Assembly: GCA_017829075.1 (NCBI GenBank)
Contig: JAGAJA010000056.1
Location: 1-7,133, forward strand
DNA: 7,133 bases
Origin: Oscillospiraceae bacterium
Lineage (GTDB): Bacteria; Bacillota_A; Clostridia; Oscillospirales; Ruminococcaceae
Direction of reading: 5' to 3'
Part shown: piece after piece, positions 6,491 to 7,133 of the stretch
How positions within the stretch are numbered: position 1 is the first letter of the stretch
Layout: each line of letters begins with the position of its first letter
Program-made: the position numbers and the translations under genes
The notes under the pieces: model-generated
Told to the model about the DNA's origin: nothing
What the model saw: the letters and a program-made list of their open reading frames with translations, nothing else
The model's database searches: none

Positions 6491-6805
6491 TTGAGCAAGA
6501 AAATATCATACCGAATACCTGTCTGCATTTTCATTTTTGTGGTCGGGAGCATAACCGCCCTGCTGTTTGCCAGCGTGCTAAACGATGTCCTCACGACCGG
6601 AAGCATTTCGACAGATTTGACGGATTTCTCAACAACAATTTCCGGTGTATTCGGCGGAGAAAAGCCGAGAAAGCTGTATCTTCTGCTGGAGGCTCTGGTG
6701 GTACTGCTCTGCGTGGTGTATTTTGTCTGCGCCGAACGGACGTATCAGACCGACACATACAAGACCAGCTATGAAAAGTCAATAGACAAAAGCGCCAAAA
6801 ATTAA
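6491..6805 (+). pseudogene. Probable N-terminal fragment of a VirD4-type coupling protein, cut by an IS110 element
   Basis: A 104-codon frame starting with TTG behind a strong AAAGGAGG. It begins with a basic stretch, then a membrane helix (about 11-31), an outside loop rich in Ser, Thr and Asp (32-60) and a second helix (about 62-81), followed by ERTYQTDTYK (82-91). This is the layout of the membrane anchor of conjugative coupling ATPases, which link the relaxase complex to the secretion channel. In ICE members the QTDTY-like stretch is normally followed by more residues and then the Walker A ATPase domain. Here the frame runs only 13 more codons, through bases that look like the end of the adjoining IS110 element, and stops at 6803-6805. 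The ATPase domain is therefore missing. Alternatively it is an intact small two-helix protein of the same transfer operon. The coupling-protein reading rests on layout and recalled similarity. Confidence 0.55.
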
Positions 6806-7133
6806 GCGACAAGTTTGGCAGGATTGAAAGGTGTATCAGAAGTCAAGAGCTTAAAAATAACTCTGGTGAGCTTATGAGCGACATGACCAAGAGTGCCGTA
6901 ATGGTTAAGCCCCTGAGAGCGTTTAAGGTCGTAGTAGGCTTTGAAAGTAGTGTCGTTAAGGGTAAGCTGCCAGGCAGAATTGATAAGTGCATATCGAAGC
7001 AAGGCAGAACCACGCTTGGACATACGGGTAGATTTAGCGGTAAACTGCCCGGATTGGCGAACAGTCGGGTCAAGACCGGCATAGGCGAGAAGCTTGCAGG
7101 GCTTTGAGAAGCGCTTAATATCACCGATTTCAC
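6764..7133 (-). mobile_element. IS110-family insertion sequence, 3' end (continues beyond the window)
   Basis: The right part of the window is the transposase 3' end plus a short tail of an IS110-family element read on the minus strand. The outer boundary is set near 6764 because the coupling-protein-like reading ends at about codon 91 (6763) and the following minus-strand sequence, containing TTGACTTTTCATAGC, looks like a typical tail of such elements. The boundary could be off by tens of bases. IS110 elements often lack terminal inverted repeats, and none can be assessed with one end visible. With under 40 non-coding bases after the gene, this fits the IS110 group, whose guide (bridge) RNA lies upstream of the transposase, here outside the window. 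Confidence 0.75.
6802..7133 (-). CDS. IS110-family transposase, C-terminal 109 residues
   Basis: The minus-strand frame is open from 7131 to a TAA at 6802-6804; its 5' end lies beyond the window. The fragment begins EIGDIKRFSKPCKLLAYAGL and continues with DPTVRQSGQ (21-29) and then RMSKRGSALLRYAL. This is the hallmark of the Transposase_20 domain: an aGLxP block, an S-G pair in the region where the catalytic serine of the family is placed, and the basic S-K-x-G-x-x-x-L-R helix. The tail contains YY-L-K and a G-H-V-A-H-K-L-x-R-V pattern, also typical. Such enzymes pair a RuvC-like DEDD domain, outside this window, with this serine-bearing domain to recombine DNA under guidance of an element-encoded RNA. 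The C-terminus appears complete. It converges on the truncated coupling-protein ORF, and the two stop codons overlap. Confidence 0.92.
   Translation of the reverse strand, partial: EIGDIKRFSKPCKLLAYAGLDPTVRQSGQFTAKSTRMSKRGSALLRYALINSAWQLTLNDTTFKAYYDLKRSQGLNHYGTLGHVAHKLTRVIFKLLTSDTPFNPAKLVA

Noticed and set aside
6843..7133. Other open frames on both strands over the IS end
   Set aside because: The minus-strand frame ending at 6802 gives a clear IS110 transposase C-terminus; the others overlap it without recognisable content.

Overview
The window looks like part of an integrative and conjugative element (ICE) from a gut- or rumen-type Firmicute, probably a Ruminococcus or other Oscillospiraceae. 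The basis is a MobP3-like relaxase tail, strong AGGAGG-type ribosome binding sites, TTG starts, a GC-balanced codon style, a membrane piece resembling the N-terminus of a VirD4-type coupling protein, and an IS110-family element of a kind common in these bacteria. The species assignment is inference.

Layout, left to right. Positions 2-1066 (+) hold the C-terminal 354 residues of the relaxase, closed by a hairpin terminator. A consensus-like promoter (1165-1193) then drives a 196-aa lipoprotein (1234-1824) with a Thr/Ser/Pro-rich stalk. A second hairpin lies between it and a secreted 808-aa protein of unknown function (1895-4321, TTG start), whose first 180 or so codons are much richer in AT than the rest. 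A perfect 11-bp hairpin at 4337-4367 serves as a two-way terminator between this gene and a convergent cation antiporter of the CaCA (YrbG-like) family on the minus strand (4376-5380). The antiporter has its own perfect consensus promoter (TTGACA, 17 bp, TATAAT), whose -35 box coincides with that of a weaker divergent promoter and with an inverted repeat.

Rightward transcription resumes with a 271-aa ICE-type hypothetical protein (5489-6304), a translationally coupled 57-aa hydrophobic peptide (6304-6477), and a 104-codon membrane ORF (6491-6805). That last ORF reads like the two-helix N-terminus of a conjugative coupling protein and loses the resemblance at about codon 91. The right edge (about 6764 to 7133, minus strand) is the 3' end of an IS110-family insertion sequence, including the last 109 residues of its transposase.

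How the genes fit together: the relaxase and coupling protein belong to DNA transfer, and the lipoprotein and large exported protein would form a cell-surface module of the same element. The antiporter looks like cargo or an older insertion with independent control. If the 104-codon ORF is a coupling-protein start, the IS insertion has disrupted conjugation and this copy may be immobile unless it is helped in trans. No CRISPR array, tRNA, rRNA, integrase or attachment site was seen. No stretch over 300 bases lacks a gene.
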